From Ruminococcus sp. UNK.MGS-30 (lineage in GTDB: Bacteria > Bacillota > Clostridia > Oscillospirales > Ruminococcaceae), in the NCBI GenBank assembly GCA_000980705.1, contig LBCK01000001.1, positions 930,001 to 994,000 on the forward strand: a stretch of DNA of 64,000 nucleotides, read 5' to 3'. The notes under the pieces are model-generated. The model saw only the letters and a program-made list of their open reading frames with translations. It was not told the DNA's origin and made no database searches. Position 1 is the stretch's first letter. Each line of letters starts with the position of its first letter. The position numbers and the translations under genes are program-made. Shown one piece after another: positions 29,655 to 38,393 of the stretch.

Positions 29655-30236
29655 TCAGAGTCCCAGCAGATCCTTGACGGAAATCAGTTCTTCCTGGGTG
29701 CCATTTTCGCCGTCATCCCGCCAGATCATCAGCGCATAACCTGCGCCGCTGTCGGGCATAATGCCGTATAGGGTGCGATCTTCATTGTCGGGATAGTAGT
29801 CGATGCGCCAGTATTCATCCTGTACAATAGTTTGTCCTATGGTGCTGTACTGGCTCAGATCGTCCAGCCGTTCCTGCATATTGTTATAGTGTGTCGTTGT
29901 ACCGATCTCCAGGAAGATGGTGCGTCCCTGCTCGGCATCGTAGAAGGTATAGTTATAATACGTGTTATCAATGATTCCCTGCCGGAATTCCCAGCTGTCC
30001 AGGACTGCCTGCGGCGGCTGGTATTGTGTAGCGCCGGGCTGTTTTTTGGGAAAGTCTGCAGTAAGCGCATCCAGCGTTTCGTATACTGCGTAGGTAACGG
30101 GGTCTGTGTAGACGACTTCTTCGGTGGTTTCTGTTGTGGCTTTCGTTTCCTGCACCGCAGAGTCCGCAGGTGCGTTTCCGCATCCGGCACTTGTGAGCAG
30201 AACGCCGAAAAGAATCAGTGCAGTCCATTTTTTCAT
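29655..30236 (-). CDS. Predicted lipoprotein, paralogue of the heat-shock-operon lipoprotein
   Basis: A 193-residue protein with a signal peptide and lipobox TSAGC, a short Thr/Glu-rich linker and a compact domain (about 55-193). The domain aligns with the one encoded at 33554-34174: a helix ending in DFPKKQPGATQYQPP versus EQHPELTLYTPP, then W-x-x-x-x-I, Y-x-Y-x-x-Y, and near the end YGIMPDSG-x-GYAL versus YGITGDAGENFAA. The function is unknown; a small extracytoplasmic binding or stress-sensing role is a guess. AGGAGG lies 8 nt before ATG 30236, whereas an ATG two codons upstream is too close to it. Confidence 0.75.
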   Translation of the reverse strand: MKKWTALILFGVLLTSAGCGNAPADSAVQETKATTETTEEVVYTDPVTYAVYETLDALTADFPKKQPGATQYQPPQAVLDSWEFRQGIIDNTYYNYTFYDAEQGRTIFLEIGTTTHYNNMQERLDDLSQYSTIGQTIVQDEYWRIDYYPDNEDRTLYGIMPDSGAGYALMIWRDDGENGTQEELISVKDLLGL

Positions 30237-30307
30237 ACGCATTCCCTCCTTTGGAGAAAGACTCATATTGTATTTTCCTGTGGAGAACAGCAACGGTTCT
30301 CACCTTA

Positions 30308-30336
30308 ATTATAACAAAATCCACGAGAAAAATCAA
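30308..30336 (-). promoter_or_regulatory. Promoter of the lipoprotein gene
   Basis: On the minus strand: TTGATT (30336-30331), a 17-bp spacer, TATAAT (30313-30308). Confidence 0.75.
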
Positions 30337-30396
30337 TATAAATATCAAAAAACAGCTATCTGCACAAGGGCTGCACCACAAAATGTACACATGATA

Positions 30397-30432
30397 CAAA
30401 AAAGCGCATACACGCCGCCGTGTATACGCTTT
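30397..30432 (-). terminator. Terminator of the bioY-DUF1284 unit
   Basis: A 13-bp stem (AAGCGTATACACG with CGTGTATGCGCTT on the minus strand, one G-U pair) and a TTTTTT tail. Confidence 0.8.
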
Positions 30433-30434
30433 GG

Positions 30435-30830
30435 CTATTTGGATTCGTGTTCGGGCTGAGGAAAATTTCCGCAGATAGAATACCACTGGCAATCGCCGCA
30501 GATGTCCTGCAACAGTCCCGGTTCCAGGATGTGCCGGCTTACCCGGTCAGTGAATTCGCTCCACCGCAGGACACTGCCCACAGAGAGACCGCAGAACGTG
30601 AGAACGGCGCTGTCATAGCGCTGTACCTTTTCTGCCGCATCGCACACATGGGACAGGCTGTGGGGACAGCTGGCACAGATGCAGTCCGTGCCGCCGGTCA
30701 GGGTGATGTACGGGTCATCCCGGCGGAAGAGCGCCAGCTTTTCCGTCATGTTTGCGGTGAAGGCATCACTATAGCCGTGACCGCAGAAAAAGGCGGTACA
30801 CAGCCCGTGGTGGGGACGCAGCTTATACAC
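30435..30830 (-). CDS. DUF1284 protein
   Basis: A 131-residue cytosolic protein. LRPHHGLCTAFFCGHGYSDAF is close to the DUF1284 hallmark (L-R-x-H-H-x-x-C and G-x-G-Y-s-x-x-F). Cysteines in DCICASCPH and CGDCQWYSICG are arranged as two clusters, which suggests metal or iron-sulfur binding; this is inference. It starts with GTG, overlapping the end of bioY by 8 bp, so it is probably co-translated with it. The function is unknown. Confidence 0.8.
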   Translation of the reverse strand: MYKLRPHHGLCTAFFCGHGYSDAFTANMTEKLALFRRDDPYITLTGGTDCICASCPHSLSHVCDAAEKVQRYDSAVLTFCGLSVGSVLRWSEFTDRVSRHILEPGLLQDICGDCQWYSICGNFPQPEHESK

Positions 30831-31425
30831 GCTGGATCAGCCGTTTCGGGAGACGCTTTGCAATGAGGATCGCCAGCGCCATCTTTACGCAGTCCGGCAG
30901 AATGAACGGGAATACGCACCAGCCCAGTGCAGTCAGCAGTCCTACAGAACCGGAGTTCTTAGCATAGACGATCATGAACCACGCCGTACCAAAGGCATAG
31001 CACACCGCCAGTCCCAGCACCAGCGCCAGGATCATGACCGGCAGCTTGTCGCCCAGGAAGTGGGTGATGAGCCAGTAGAGCAGTCCGGTGAACAAAAAGC
31101 CGATGATATAGCCGCCGGTCGTGCCGAACAGGATGCCTACGCCGCCGGTAAATCCGGCAAACACCGGAACGCCCACAGCGCCTAATACAATATAAATGAG
31201 GACGGAGATCGTGCCGCCTTTGCCGCCCAGTGTCGCCAGAGCGCAGAATACTGCAAAGGTCTGCATGGTGAACGGTACGGTCATGGGAATCTGGATCCAG
31301 GAGCATACGGCGATGATCGCTGCAAACAGGGCGATCTGCACCATAGCGACGATCTTCTGATGCTGGGTCTTTTTCGCCGTCATTTCTGATCCGGCGGCAG
31401 GATTGGTCTGAACTTGTTCTTTCAT
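30823..31425 (-). CDS. bioY: BioY biotin transporter, ECF S component
   Basis: A 200-residue membrane protein with about six helices. MTVPFTMQTFAVFCALATLG and GVPVFAGFTGGVGILFGTTG are BioY hallmarks. It binds biotin at the membrane and works alone or with a shared energy-coupling module (EcfA/A'/T), which is not in this window. The start ATG 31425 follows AGAAAGGA. I see no palindromic BirA operator in the promoter. Confidence 0.93.
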   Translation of the reverse strand: MKEQVQTNPAAGSEMTAKKTQHQKIVAMVQIALFAAIIAVCSWIQIPMTVPFTMQTFAVFCALATLGGKGGTISVLIYIVLGAVGVPVFAGFTGGVGILFGTTGGYIIGFLFTGLLYWLITHFLGDKLPVMILALVLGLAVCYAFGTAWFMIVYAKNSGSVGLLTALGWCVFPFILPDCVKMALAILIAKRLPKRLIQRV

Positions 31426-31503
31426 GGAAAAATTTCCTTTCTGATTGAGATTCGCAGGGCGCAGGCACGTCTGCTGAGGGTGTGCTAACGCTGCAACGTC
31501 CCT

Positions 31504-31532
31504 ATTATAGCACAACGGCGCTGTTATGTCAA
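31504..31532 (-). promoter_or_regulatory. Promoter of bioY
   Basis: On the minus strand: TTGACA (31532-31527), a 17-bp spacer, TATAAT (31509-31504). Confidence 0.85.
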
Positions 31533-31655
31533 CCTTTTTCAAAAAATATTTAGGTGACAAATCAAGAAAATGCGGGGACGCTCATGAAAAACAGCACAAA
31601 TTATACATATTATTTGCACGGTATTTGTGCAACTCTACAAAATTCAAAAAACCGC

Positions 31656-31684
31656 TTGACATTCTATCGGAATCATGGTAAATT
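31656..31684 (+). promoter_or_regulatory. Promoter of the hrcA heat-shock operon
   Basis: TTGACA at 31656, a 17-bp spacer, TAAATT at 31679, directly followed by CIRCE. Confidence 0.8.
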
Positions 31685-31688
31685 TATA

Positions 31689-31715
31689 TTAGCACTCAGA
31701 GAGATTGAGTGCTAA
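31689..31715 (+). promoter_or_regulatory. CIRCE operator (HrcA binding site), hrcA operon
   Basis: TTAGCACTC, nine bases, GAGTGCTAA: a perfect match to the CIRCE consensus. It covers the expected transcription start, so HrcA would block its own operon until heat stress. Confidence 0.97.
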
Positions 31716-31752
31716 CACTTCAAAAGTGAATCTGCCAGAAAGGATGGTTACA

Positions 31753-32829
31753 GTGGATGCACGAAAACGCAGGATCTTATCGGCGGTAGTCGATCTGTAT
31801 ATTCGGACCGGTGAGCCAGTGGGGTCGAAGACCATATCACAGTTGCCGGATATTCACGTATCTGCGGCGACCGTTCGGAACGATATGGCAGTATTGGAGG
31901 AGCTGGGGTATCTGGAACAGCCCCACACCTCCGCAGGACGTGTGCCGACCTTCAGCGGCTATCGGATGTATATTGAAGAGATCAGCGCCGGCGGTTCGCT
32001 CCCGGAGGAAGAGCGGGAGCGGCTGGACGAGATGCTGGGAGATGAATCCCAGCTGACAGAGGATCTGATTTTACAGAGCGCCACGACGGCACTCTCTCAG
32101 ATTACAAAGTGCGCAACGGTGGTCTCCAACTTCGCACCCAAATATTCCGTGATCTCCAAGGTGGATGTGATCCCGACCGGCAAGCGGATGTACGTGGTGC
32201 TGCTTATCACATCGGATGGCAAGATCAAGAACCGTGCCTGCCGCTTACAGTTTGATCTGACCCATGAACACATGGATTTCTTCAAACACTTTATGGAAGA
32301 GAACCTGGAGGGCGTTTCGGTCTCGGATCTGTCCGAAGAAAAGCTGGATCAGATGGTGACCGCCATGGGAACCTACATGATGACCCTCAGCCCGCTGGTA
32401 CAGGGCATCTGCGAAATGTCCAAGGACTTGCAGCAGAATGAGCTGTATGTCACCGGAGAGCAGAACCTGTTCTCCTGCGACGACCTGGATAAGGCAGAGG
32501 TGGCAAAGTTCATCCTGCATAAACAGGAGCTGTGCGGACTGCTGGACGACTCGTTCCAGGGCATCAAGGTGATGTTCGGAGAAGAGGGCAACGATTTTGT
32601 CATCGGCAACTCCAGTATGATCGTTTCCAAGTATCAGAAAGGTGACCACACCGCTGGCTCGCTGGGCGTGATCGGACCGGTTCGGCTGAATTACGCCAAG
32701 GTGATACCTTATATAGAATATTTTACCGAAAAGATCTCACATCTGATCTCGGAGGAGGACAAAACGCCGCCGGAATTAGAGATGATCGAAAAACCAGACA
32801 ACGATTCGGAACACAAGCCGGAACAATAG
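31753..32829 (+). CDS. hrcA: Heat-inducible transcription repressor HrcA
   Basis: A 358-residue DNA-binding repressor of CIRCE operators. The N-terminal winged helix holds ILSAVVDLYIRTGEPVGSKT and SAATVRNDMAVLEELGYLEQ, followed by HTSAGRVPTFSGYRMYIEE, then a GAF-like dimerisation and GroEL-sensing region. The likely start is GTG 31753 (MDARKRRIL), 9 nt after AGAAAGG; ATG 31744 sits directly on that ribosome site, and more upstream starts overlap CIRCE. Confidence 0.95.
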   Translation: MDARKRRILSAVVDLYIRTGEPVGSKTISQLPDIHVSAATVRNDMAVLEELGYLEQPHTSAGRVPTFSGYRMYIEEISAGGSLPEEERERLDEMLGDESQLTEDLILQSATTALSQITKCATVVSNFAPKYSVISKVDVIPTGKRMYVVLLITSDGKIKNRACRLQFDLTHEHMDFFKHFMEENLEGVSVSDLSEEKLDQMVTAMGTYMMTLSPLVQGICEMSKDLQQNELYVTGEQNLFSCDDLDKAEVAKFILHKQELCGLLDDSFQGIKVMFGEEGNDFVIGNSSMIVSKYQKGDHTAGSLGVIGPVRLNYAKVIPYIEYFTEKISHLISEEDKTPPELEMIEKPDNDSEHKPEQ

Positions 32830-32845
32830 AAAGGACGTGTTTTTG

Positions 32846-33538
32846 ATGGCAGACGAAAAGGAAACCAAAAAGCCGGAAACTGCTGCGGAAAAGCCGAATG
32901 CTTACGATAAATTTATTGCAATAGTGCAAAAGCCAGAGGCAGAGAGAACACCGGAAGAGACTAAGTTTGTAAATGACCTTCTTGCACTCTTCCGTAACAA
33001 CGACGCAAAGACAGAGAAAGCGCCGGAAGAAACTGCTGCACCGGAGACCAAGGCAGAAGAAACCAAGGACGACAAAAAGAAGAAGAAAAAAGACTTGAAG
33101 GATGCACTGGCGCAGAAAGAGGCAGAGCTGGCAGATCAGAAAGACCAGCACCTGCGGCTCATGGCTGAGTATCAGAACTACCGCAACCGCACCACCGAGG
33201 AAAAGAAGAAGATCTACGGGGATGCAAAGATGGATTGCGTAAAGGAACTGCTGAATGTCATGGACACCTTTGAACGTGCGCTGGAGGCACCTTGTACCGA
33301 TGAGAATTACAAAAAGGGCGTGGAACTGACCTTCGCACAGATCCAGAAAGCTTTCGAAAAGCTGGGCGTGACAGAGATCGCCGCATTGGGCGAGACTTTC
33401 GACCCCAATCTCCACAATGCCATCAAGCAGGTGGACGACAGCGAGTATGAGAGCGACAAGGTCTGCGAGGTGTTCCAGAAGGGATACCTGCTGGGTGACC
33501 GCCTCATCCGTCCGGCAATGGTTGCCGTTTCTGTGTAG
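32846..33538 (+). CDS. grpE: GrpE nucleotide exchange factor
   Basis: A 230-residue cytosolic cochaperone that speeds ADP release from DnaK. Residues 1-90 form a charged Lys/Glu-rich extension. LRLMAEYQNYRNRTTEEKK marks the long dimerisation helix, and FDPNLHNAIKQVDD and VCEVFQKGYLLGDRLIRPAMV mark the four-helix bundle and beta wing. ATG 32846 is preferred over GTG 32837 by spacing from GAAAGGACG. Confidence 0.95.
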   Translation: MADEKETKKPETAAEKPNAYDKFIAIVQKPEAERTPEETKFVNDLLALFRNNDAKTEKAPEETAAPETKAEETKDDKKKKKKDLKDALAQKEAELADQKDQHLRLMAEYQNYRNRTTEEKKKIYGDAKMDCVKELLNVMDTFERALEAPCTDENYKKGVELTFAQIQKAFEKLGVTEIAALGETFDPNLHNAIKQVDDSEYESDKVCEVFQKGYLLGDRLIRPAMVAVSV

Positions 33539-33553
33539 GCAGGAGGCAGGACA

Positions 33554-34174
33554 GTGAAGAAACACACAGCGTCTCTCATGACGGCGGCGATGCTGCTGAC
33601 ACTGGCGTGGATGACCGGATGTGATTCCGGAAAGACCGCAGAATCCAGCAAGGCAGCCACCACCACGGCACTGGAAACCACCGCAGAGGTCGTGACCGAT
33701 GCGGCAGAAACTACGGCGGCAGAAGAAAGCTCCGCCGCAGATGCACAGCGCTTTGACAACTATGCAGATTTTGCCGCAGCGATGGCAGAACAGCATCCGG
33801 AACTGACACTGTATACGCCGCCGGAAAGCGTGCAGCAGCAGTGGGAATGGAAGTCCATCATGCTGGGACAGACCAGCTATCAGTACGAGATGTACAGCGC
33901 AGAAAGACAGGCAACGGTGAATGTCCTCATTGATATGCAGCCGTCCTTTACCGATGCGCAGGAGATCGTGGATACCCTGACAAGCATGGGTGTTACGGCA
34001 AAACTGATCGACGATGGCTGCTGTTTGTTTGAGCAGGACGGTGACGGAATGTATGCCCTGTACGGCATCACCGGTGACGCCGGCGAGAACTTTGCCGCTA
34101 CGCTGGAATATGATGACGGCACAACGGCAACGGAAGATGAGCTGAAAGCACTGCGCAGCGAATTCTGGTTATAA
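33554..34174 (+). CDS. Predicted lipoprotein inside the heat-shock operon
   Basis: A 206-residue protein with a signal peptide, lipobox WMTGC, an Ala/Thr/Glu-rich linker (about 30-65) and a compact domain (66-206) related to the lipoprotein at 29655-30236. The start is GTG behind AGGAGGCAGG. It sits 15 bp after grpE and about 100 bp before dnaK with no terminator between, so it should be co-transcribed and CIRCE-controlled. The usual order is hrcA-grpE-dnaK-dnaJ without such a gene. The function is unknown; an envelope role in heat stress is inference. Alternatively the insertion is passive. Confidence 0.8.
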   Translation: MKKHTASLMTAAMLLTLAWMTGCDSGKTAESSKAATTTALETTAEVVTDAAETTAAEESSAADAQRFDNYADFAAAMAEQHPELTLYTPPESVQQQWEWKSIMLGQTSYQYEMYSAERQATVNVLIDMQPSFTDAQEIVDTLTSMGVTAKLIDDGCCLFEQDGDGMYALYGITGDAGENFAATLEYDDGTTATEDELKALRSEFWL

Positions 34175-34277
34175 AAATCCCTGTCCGAAAGGACAGTTGA
34201 AATAAATCATATTTATTTTGAAAAATCTGCCCGTTTTTCCGCAGGGGAAACGGAGATACAGAAAGGAAGAATTTATC

Positions 34278-36143
34278 ATGGGAAAGATTATTGGTATTGA
34301 CTTGGGTACAACAAACTCTTGTGTTGCCGTTATGGAAGGCGGCAACGCAGTCGTAATCCCGAACGCAGAGGGTGCAAGAACCACCCCGTCTGTAGTTGGT
34401 TTCTCCAAGACCGGCGAGCGTCTGGTGGGTCAGACCGCAAAGCGTCAGGCAATTGCAAACCCGGAGCGCACGATCTCTTCGATCAAGCGTCACATGGGTT
34501 CTGATTATAAGGTAGATATTGACGGCAAGAAGTATACACCGCAGGAGATCTCCGCAATGATCCTCCAGAAGTTAAAGACCGATGCAGAGGCATATCTGGG
34601 TCAGCCGGTAACTGAGGCAGTTATCACCGTTCCGGCATACTTCACCGACTCTCAGCGTCAGGCAACCAAGGACGCAGGACAGATCGCAGGTCTGACCGTA
34701 AAGCGTATCATCAACGAGCCGACCGCAGCTGCGCTTTCTTATGGCATTGATAAGGAAGACGACCAGAGAGTTATGGTATACGACCTGGGCGGCGGTACGT
34801 TCGATGTTTCCATCATTGAGATGGGCGACGGCGTACAGCAGGTACTGGCTACCGCAGGCAACAACCGCCTGGGCGGCGATGACTTCGACCAGAGAGTTAT
34901 CAACTGGATGGTTGAAGAGTTCAAGAAGACCGAAGGCATCGACCTTTCTACCGATAAGATGGCTGTACAGCGTCTGAAGGATGCCGCAGAAAAGGCAAAG
35001 ATCGAGTTGTCCTCCACCACAACCACAAACATCAACATTCCGTTTATCACTGCGGATGCAACCGGCGCAAAGCACCTGGATATGAATCTGACTGTTGCCA
35101 AGTTCAATGAGCTGACCAAGGATCTGGTAGACGCTACCATGGGACCGGTACAGCAGGCACTGTCCGACAGCGGCCTGTCTCCGTCTGATCTGAACAAGAT
35201 CCTGATGGTCGGCGGTTCTTCCAGAATCCCGGCTGTACAGGAGGCTGTTCGCCAGAAGCTGGGCAAGGAACCGTTCAAGGGCATCAACCCGGATGAGTGC
35301 GTAGCACTGGGTGCTGCATACCAGGGCGGTGTCCTGGGCGGCGACGTCAAGGACGGTCTGCTGCTGCTGGATGTTACACCGCTGTCTCTGGGTCTGGAAA
35401 CCATGGGCGGTGTATGCACCAAGATCATTGAGAGAAACACCACCATCCCGACCAAGAAGAGCCAGATCTTCTCTACCGCAGCTGACAACCAGTCCGCAGT
35501 AGACATCAACGTCCTCCAGGGTGAGCGTGAGTTCGCAAAGGACAACAAGCAGCTGGGTACCTTCCGTCTGGACGGCATCGCACCGGCTCCGAGAGGCATC
35601 CCGCAGATCGAAGTTACCTTCGATATCGACCAGAACGGTATCGTTCACGTAACTGCAAAGGATCTGGGTACCGGCAAGGAGCAGGATATCAAGATCACTG
35701 CATCTACCAATATGTCCAAGGACGATATCGACAAGGCTGTCAAGGAAGCAGAACAGTATGCCGAAGAGGATAAAAAGCGTCGTGAAGAGGTTGACTCCAA
35801 GAACAACGCAGAGAGCCTGTGCTTCCAGTGCGAGAACGCACTGAAGGAATTCGGCGACAAGGTTCCGGCAGATGAAAAGTCTGCGATCGAGAGCAAGATC
35901 GCTGATCTGAGAAGTGCAGTCGGCAGCAATGATGCCGCTGCGATCAAGGCAAAGACCGACGATCTCCAGCAGGCATTCTATGCACTGTCCTCCAAGATGT
36001 ATCAGCAGAACGGCGGTCAGCCGGGCGCAGACCCGAACATGGGCGGCGCAGGTTTCGGCGGTGCTGATCCGAATATGGGCGGCAATCCGAACGGCGGCGC
36101 AAACGATGACGGCGTCGTAGACGCAGACTTCAAGGAAGTTTAA
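34278..36143 (+). CDS. dnaK: Chaperone DnaK (Hsp70)
   Basis: A 621-residue ATP-driven chaperone. [19 protein letters not shown] is the N-terminal phosphate loop; [13 protein letters not shown] and [14 protein letters not shown] are the other Hsp70 signatures. The substrate domain begins after [14 protein letters not shown], and the helical lid ends in a Gly/Asn-rich tail with final [11 protein letters not shown] 34278 follows AGAAAGGAAGA. A small hairpin (CTGTCCGAAAGGACAG) lies in the gap before it. Confidence 0.98.
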   Translation: MGKIIGIDLGTTNSCVAVMEGGNAVVIPNAEGARTTPSVVGFSKTGERLVGQTAKRQAIANPERTISSIKRHMGSDYKVDIDGKKYTPQEISAMILQKLKTDAEAYLGQPVTEAVITVPAYFTDSQRQATKDAGQIAGLTVKRIINEPTAAALSYGIDKEDDQRVMVYDLGGGTFDVSIIEMGDGVQQVLATAGNNRLGGDDFDQRVINWMVEEFKKTEGIDLSTDKMAVQRLKDAAEKAKIELSSTTTTNINIPFITADATGAKHLDMNLTVAKFNELTKDLVDATMGPVQQALSDSGLSPSDLNKILMVGGSSRIPAVQEAVRQKLGKEPFKGINPDECVALGAAYQGGVLGGDVKDGLLLLDVTPLSLGLETMGGVCTKIIERNTTIPTKKSQIFSTAADNQSAVDINVLQGEREFAKDNKQLGTFRLDGIAPAPRGIPQIEVTFDIDQNGIVHVTAKDLGTGKEQDIKITASTNMSKDDIDKAVKEAEQYAEEDKKRREEVDSKNNAESLCFQCENALKEFGDKVPADEKSAIESKIADLRSAVGSNDAAAIKAKTDDLQQAFYALSSKMYQQNGGQPGADPNMGGAGFGGADPNMGGNPNGGANDDGVVDADFKEV

Positions 36144-36317
36144 GAATGAAACGCAGCGGCGTGGAACGTGACGTACCGCTGTGAATAGAACGGCGGTGAC
36201 GGGGCAGGTTTCGGCTTGTCCCGGCATCGTTGTATATGGGAGTGAAAGATATTCCCATGATCCATACAGACAGGAACAGCTGCTATGCGTCTGTTCCAGG
36301 GAAAGGAGCCAGCAGAC

Positions 36318-37487
36318 ATGGCAGAAAAACGGGATTATTACGAAGTGCTGGGGCTGAAAAAGGGTGCTTCTGAGGACGAGATCAAAAAGGCGTTCAAGAC
36401 CATGGCCCGGAAGTATCACCCCGATCTGCACCCGGACGATAAAGAAGCAGCGGAAAAGTTCAAGGAAGTCAACGAGGCATACGAAGTGCTTTCCGACTCG
36501 GAAAAGCGTGCCAGATATGACCAGTTCGGTCATGCCGGCGTAGACCCCAACTATGGCGGCGGCGCTGGTGCAGGCGGATTCGGCGGCTTTGGCGGATTCG
36601 GTGATGTAGGCGACATTTTCGACAGCATCTTTGGCGGCGGCGGATTCGGCGGCTTTGGCGGCAGCTCCAGATCGGCGTCCAATGCCAATGCGCCCCGGCG
36701 TGGCGGCGACGTCAACAGCAATGTGACCATTGATTTTATGGAGGCGTGCAAGGGCGTCAAGAAGAAAATGCGCATCACCCATATGGTGAAGTGTGAGCAG
36801 TGCGGCGGCACAGGCGCAGATGCCAAGACCACCAGCACCACTTGTACCGAGTGTCACGGTCAGGGTTCTGTCCGTGTGAACCAGCGGACACCGTTTGGCG
36901 TGATCTCCACCACAAAGGTATGCTCACGCTGCGGCGGTAAGGGTAAGATCGTCACCAATCCGTGCAGCAAGTGCCGTGGCAGCGGACGCTATCGCTCTAC
37001 CAACGACATTGAGCTGAAAGTGCCGGCAGGCATTGACAACGGACAGGTGCTGCGTGTCAGCGGTCAGGGCGATGCCGGTCTGAACGGCGGTCCGAACGGC
37101 GATCTAAATGTATCTGTCAATGTACGGCCGCATGAACTGTTCACCCGGAACGGCGTGGACATCTACTGCGAGATCCCTATCACCTATGCACAGGCTGTTC
37201 TGGGCGATAAGGTGACAGTACCTACCATCAAGGGCAAGGTGGAATATGAGATCCCCGAAGGCACACAGAGCGGCACGAAGTTCCGCCTGCGTGGTGAGGG
37301 TGTAAAGTATCTGGGCAGAGAATCCTACGGCGATCAGTATGTGACCGTTGTGGTAGAAGTGCCGAGAAAGCTGACACGCCAGCAGAAAGAGCTGCTGCAA
37401 AAGTTTGACGACAGCCTGGAGGAAAAGAACCAGGCAAAGCGGCAGAGCTTTTTTGAAAAGTTAAAACGGCGATTTGAGCAGCAGTAA
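36318..37487 (+). CDS. dnaJ: Chaperone DnaJ (Hsp40)
   Basis: A 389-residue type I J-protein. The J domain (1-70) has [10 protein letters not shown] with the HPD motif. A Gly/Phe region (about 76-125) follows, then four zinc motifs ([32 protein letters not shown]) and the substrate-binding C-terminal domains. ATG 36318 lies behind AAAGGAGCC. The 174-bp gap after dnaK holds three small hairpins and no gene. It is the last gene of the operon. Confidence 0.97.
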   Translation: MAEKRDYYEVLGLKKGASEDEIKKAFKTMARKYHPDLHPDDKEAAEKFKEVNEAYEVLSDSEKRARYDQFGHAGVDPNYGGGAGAGGFGGFGGFGDVGDIFDSIFGGGGFGGFGGSSRSASNANAPRRGGDVNSNVTIDFMEACKGVKKKMRITHMVKCEQCGGTGADAKTTSTTCTECHGQGSVRVNQRTPFGVISTTKVCSRCGGKGKIVTNPCSKCRGSGRYRSTNDIELKVPAGIDNGQVLRVSGQGDAGLNGGPNGDLNVSVNVRPHELFTRNGVDIYCEIPITYAQAVLGDKVTVPTIKGKVEYEIPEGTQSGTKFRLRGEGVKYLGRESYGDQYVTVVVEVPRKLTRQQKELLQKFDDSLEEKNQAKRQSFFEKLKRRFEQQ

Positions 37488-37498
37488 ACGGCTGCATG

Positions 37499-37545
37499 AA
37501 AAAGCCTCATCCGATGCGGAAATGCACCTGGATGAGGCTTTTTTT
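37499..37545. terminator. Terminator after dnaJ (bidirectional)
   Basis: AAAAAGCCTCATCC pairs with GGATGAGGCTTTTT around a 17-nt loop. It also touches the stop codon of the convergent lipoprotein gene. Confidence 0.9.
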
Positions 37546-37903
37546 ATCGGCTACTGTCGTCGTTCTCGTCCTTCTGGGAGTCGTCATCGCCGCCCAGAAT
37601 GTCACCGGCAGCATCGCCGGCATCCTTTACCGCATCGCCTGCGGCATCTCCTGCGTCACGGACTGCGTCTCCGGCATCGGTCACGATGTCACGGACACCG
37701 TCCTCTGCATCGCTGACAATGTTGCCGCCGTCGTCCTTGCTGTCATCTTTGCTGTCGTCCTTGTCATCCCGGCTGCTGTCGTCTGCGGCAGAGCTGCTGA
37801 CAGAATCGTTCATGGAGCTGTCGTCCTTGCTGCCGCAGCCGGTGAACAGGCTGCCCATCAGCAGCAGTGCCATCGGCAGCGCCAGATAGTGCTTGATTTT
37901 CAT
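37544..37903 (-). CDS. Acidic Asp-rich lipoprotein
   Basis: A 119-residue protein with a signal peptide and lipobox LFTGC. The mature part is almost all Asp, Ser, Lys, Ala and Gly: a DDSRDDKDDSKDDSKDD stretch followed by repeated DAGDAV/DAGDAA units that suggest an amphipathic, LEA- or YtxH-like helix. The function is unknown; hydration, metal binding or spacing are guesses. It converges on dnaJ and shares its terminator. The ribosome site GAGGTG lies upstream of the ATG. The regular codon pattern, signal peptide and lipobox argue that this strand is the real one. Confidence 0.75.
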   Translation of the reverse strand: MKIKHYLALPMALLLMGSLFTGCGSKDDSSMNDSVSSSAADDSSRDDKDDSKDDSKDDGGNIVSDAEDGVRDIVTDAGDAVRDAGDAAGDAVKDAGDAAGDILGGDDDSQKDENDDSSR

Positions 37904-37992
37904 GGTTTCACCTCATTTTTCAGAGAGCATATCGGCGTGGATGCGCCCATACACTCCGAAGATTGCAGAAGCATCGCTTTGCAAGATTAGTG

Positions 37993-38307
37993 TTTCCCAC
38001 AACTGCGGAGATATTCCCTTTCCACATTTCCACGGCGTTTTTTCTGCGAAATTTCGGGGATTTTTCCGGTATGGCGCAGGTTTTGCCGAATATTTCCCCA
38101 ACTTTTCAACACGGTTTTCCACACAATGCGGAAAACTTGTTACAACGGGGTGACGAAATTCGAACTTTCCGCAGCGCTCCGCTGTCGCATTTCGGCGTAA
38201 TGTGTAATGATTGTAACCAATTGCAGAAAAGCACCGGAAAAACAGCAGTTTTTGTTTTCCACAAGTTGTGGAAAACGTGGTGGAAAGATCGGGAGAACTG
38301 TGGAAAT
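37993..38307. promoter_or_regulatory. Non-coding region with a cluster of DnaA-box-like 9-mers
   Basis: The gap 37904-38393 has no convincing gene. It contains TTTTCCACA at 38115 and 38255 and its complement TGTGGAAAA at 38267; the last two form a perfect 23-bp palindrome (38254-38276). One-mismatch forms are at 37993, 38018 and 38299 (complement), and TTTTCCGCA faces the 38115 copy. TTTTCCACA differs by one base from the DnaA box TTATCCACA. Convergent transcription here argues against oriC; a DnaA titration or regulatory site is possible. Confidence 0.45.
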
Positions 38308-38333
38308 ACGGAGATCATCCGGAAAGAACGGCA

Positions 38334-38364
38334 CAAAAAAAGACACGGCGAACCGTGTCTTTTC
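38334..38364 (-). terminator. Terminator of the rsmI unit
   Basis: AGACACGG pairs with CCGTGTCT around CGAA, with a TTTTTT tail on the minus strand. Confidence 0.85.
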
Positions 38365-38393
38365 CGGATATTTGTTGTAAGATTAAGCAGCCT

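Noticed and set aside
37993..38307. Chromosomal replication origin
   Set aside because: dnaA, dnaN and rpmH are absent, and genes converge here rather than diverge, so I list it only as a DnaA-box-like cluster.
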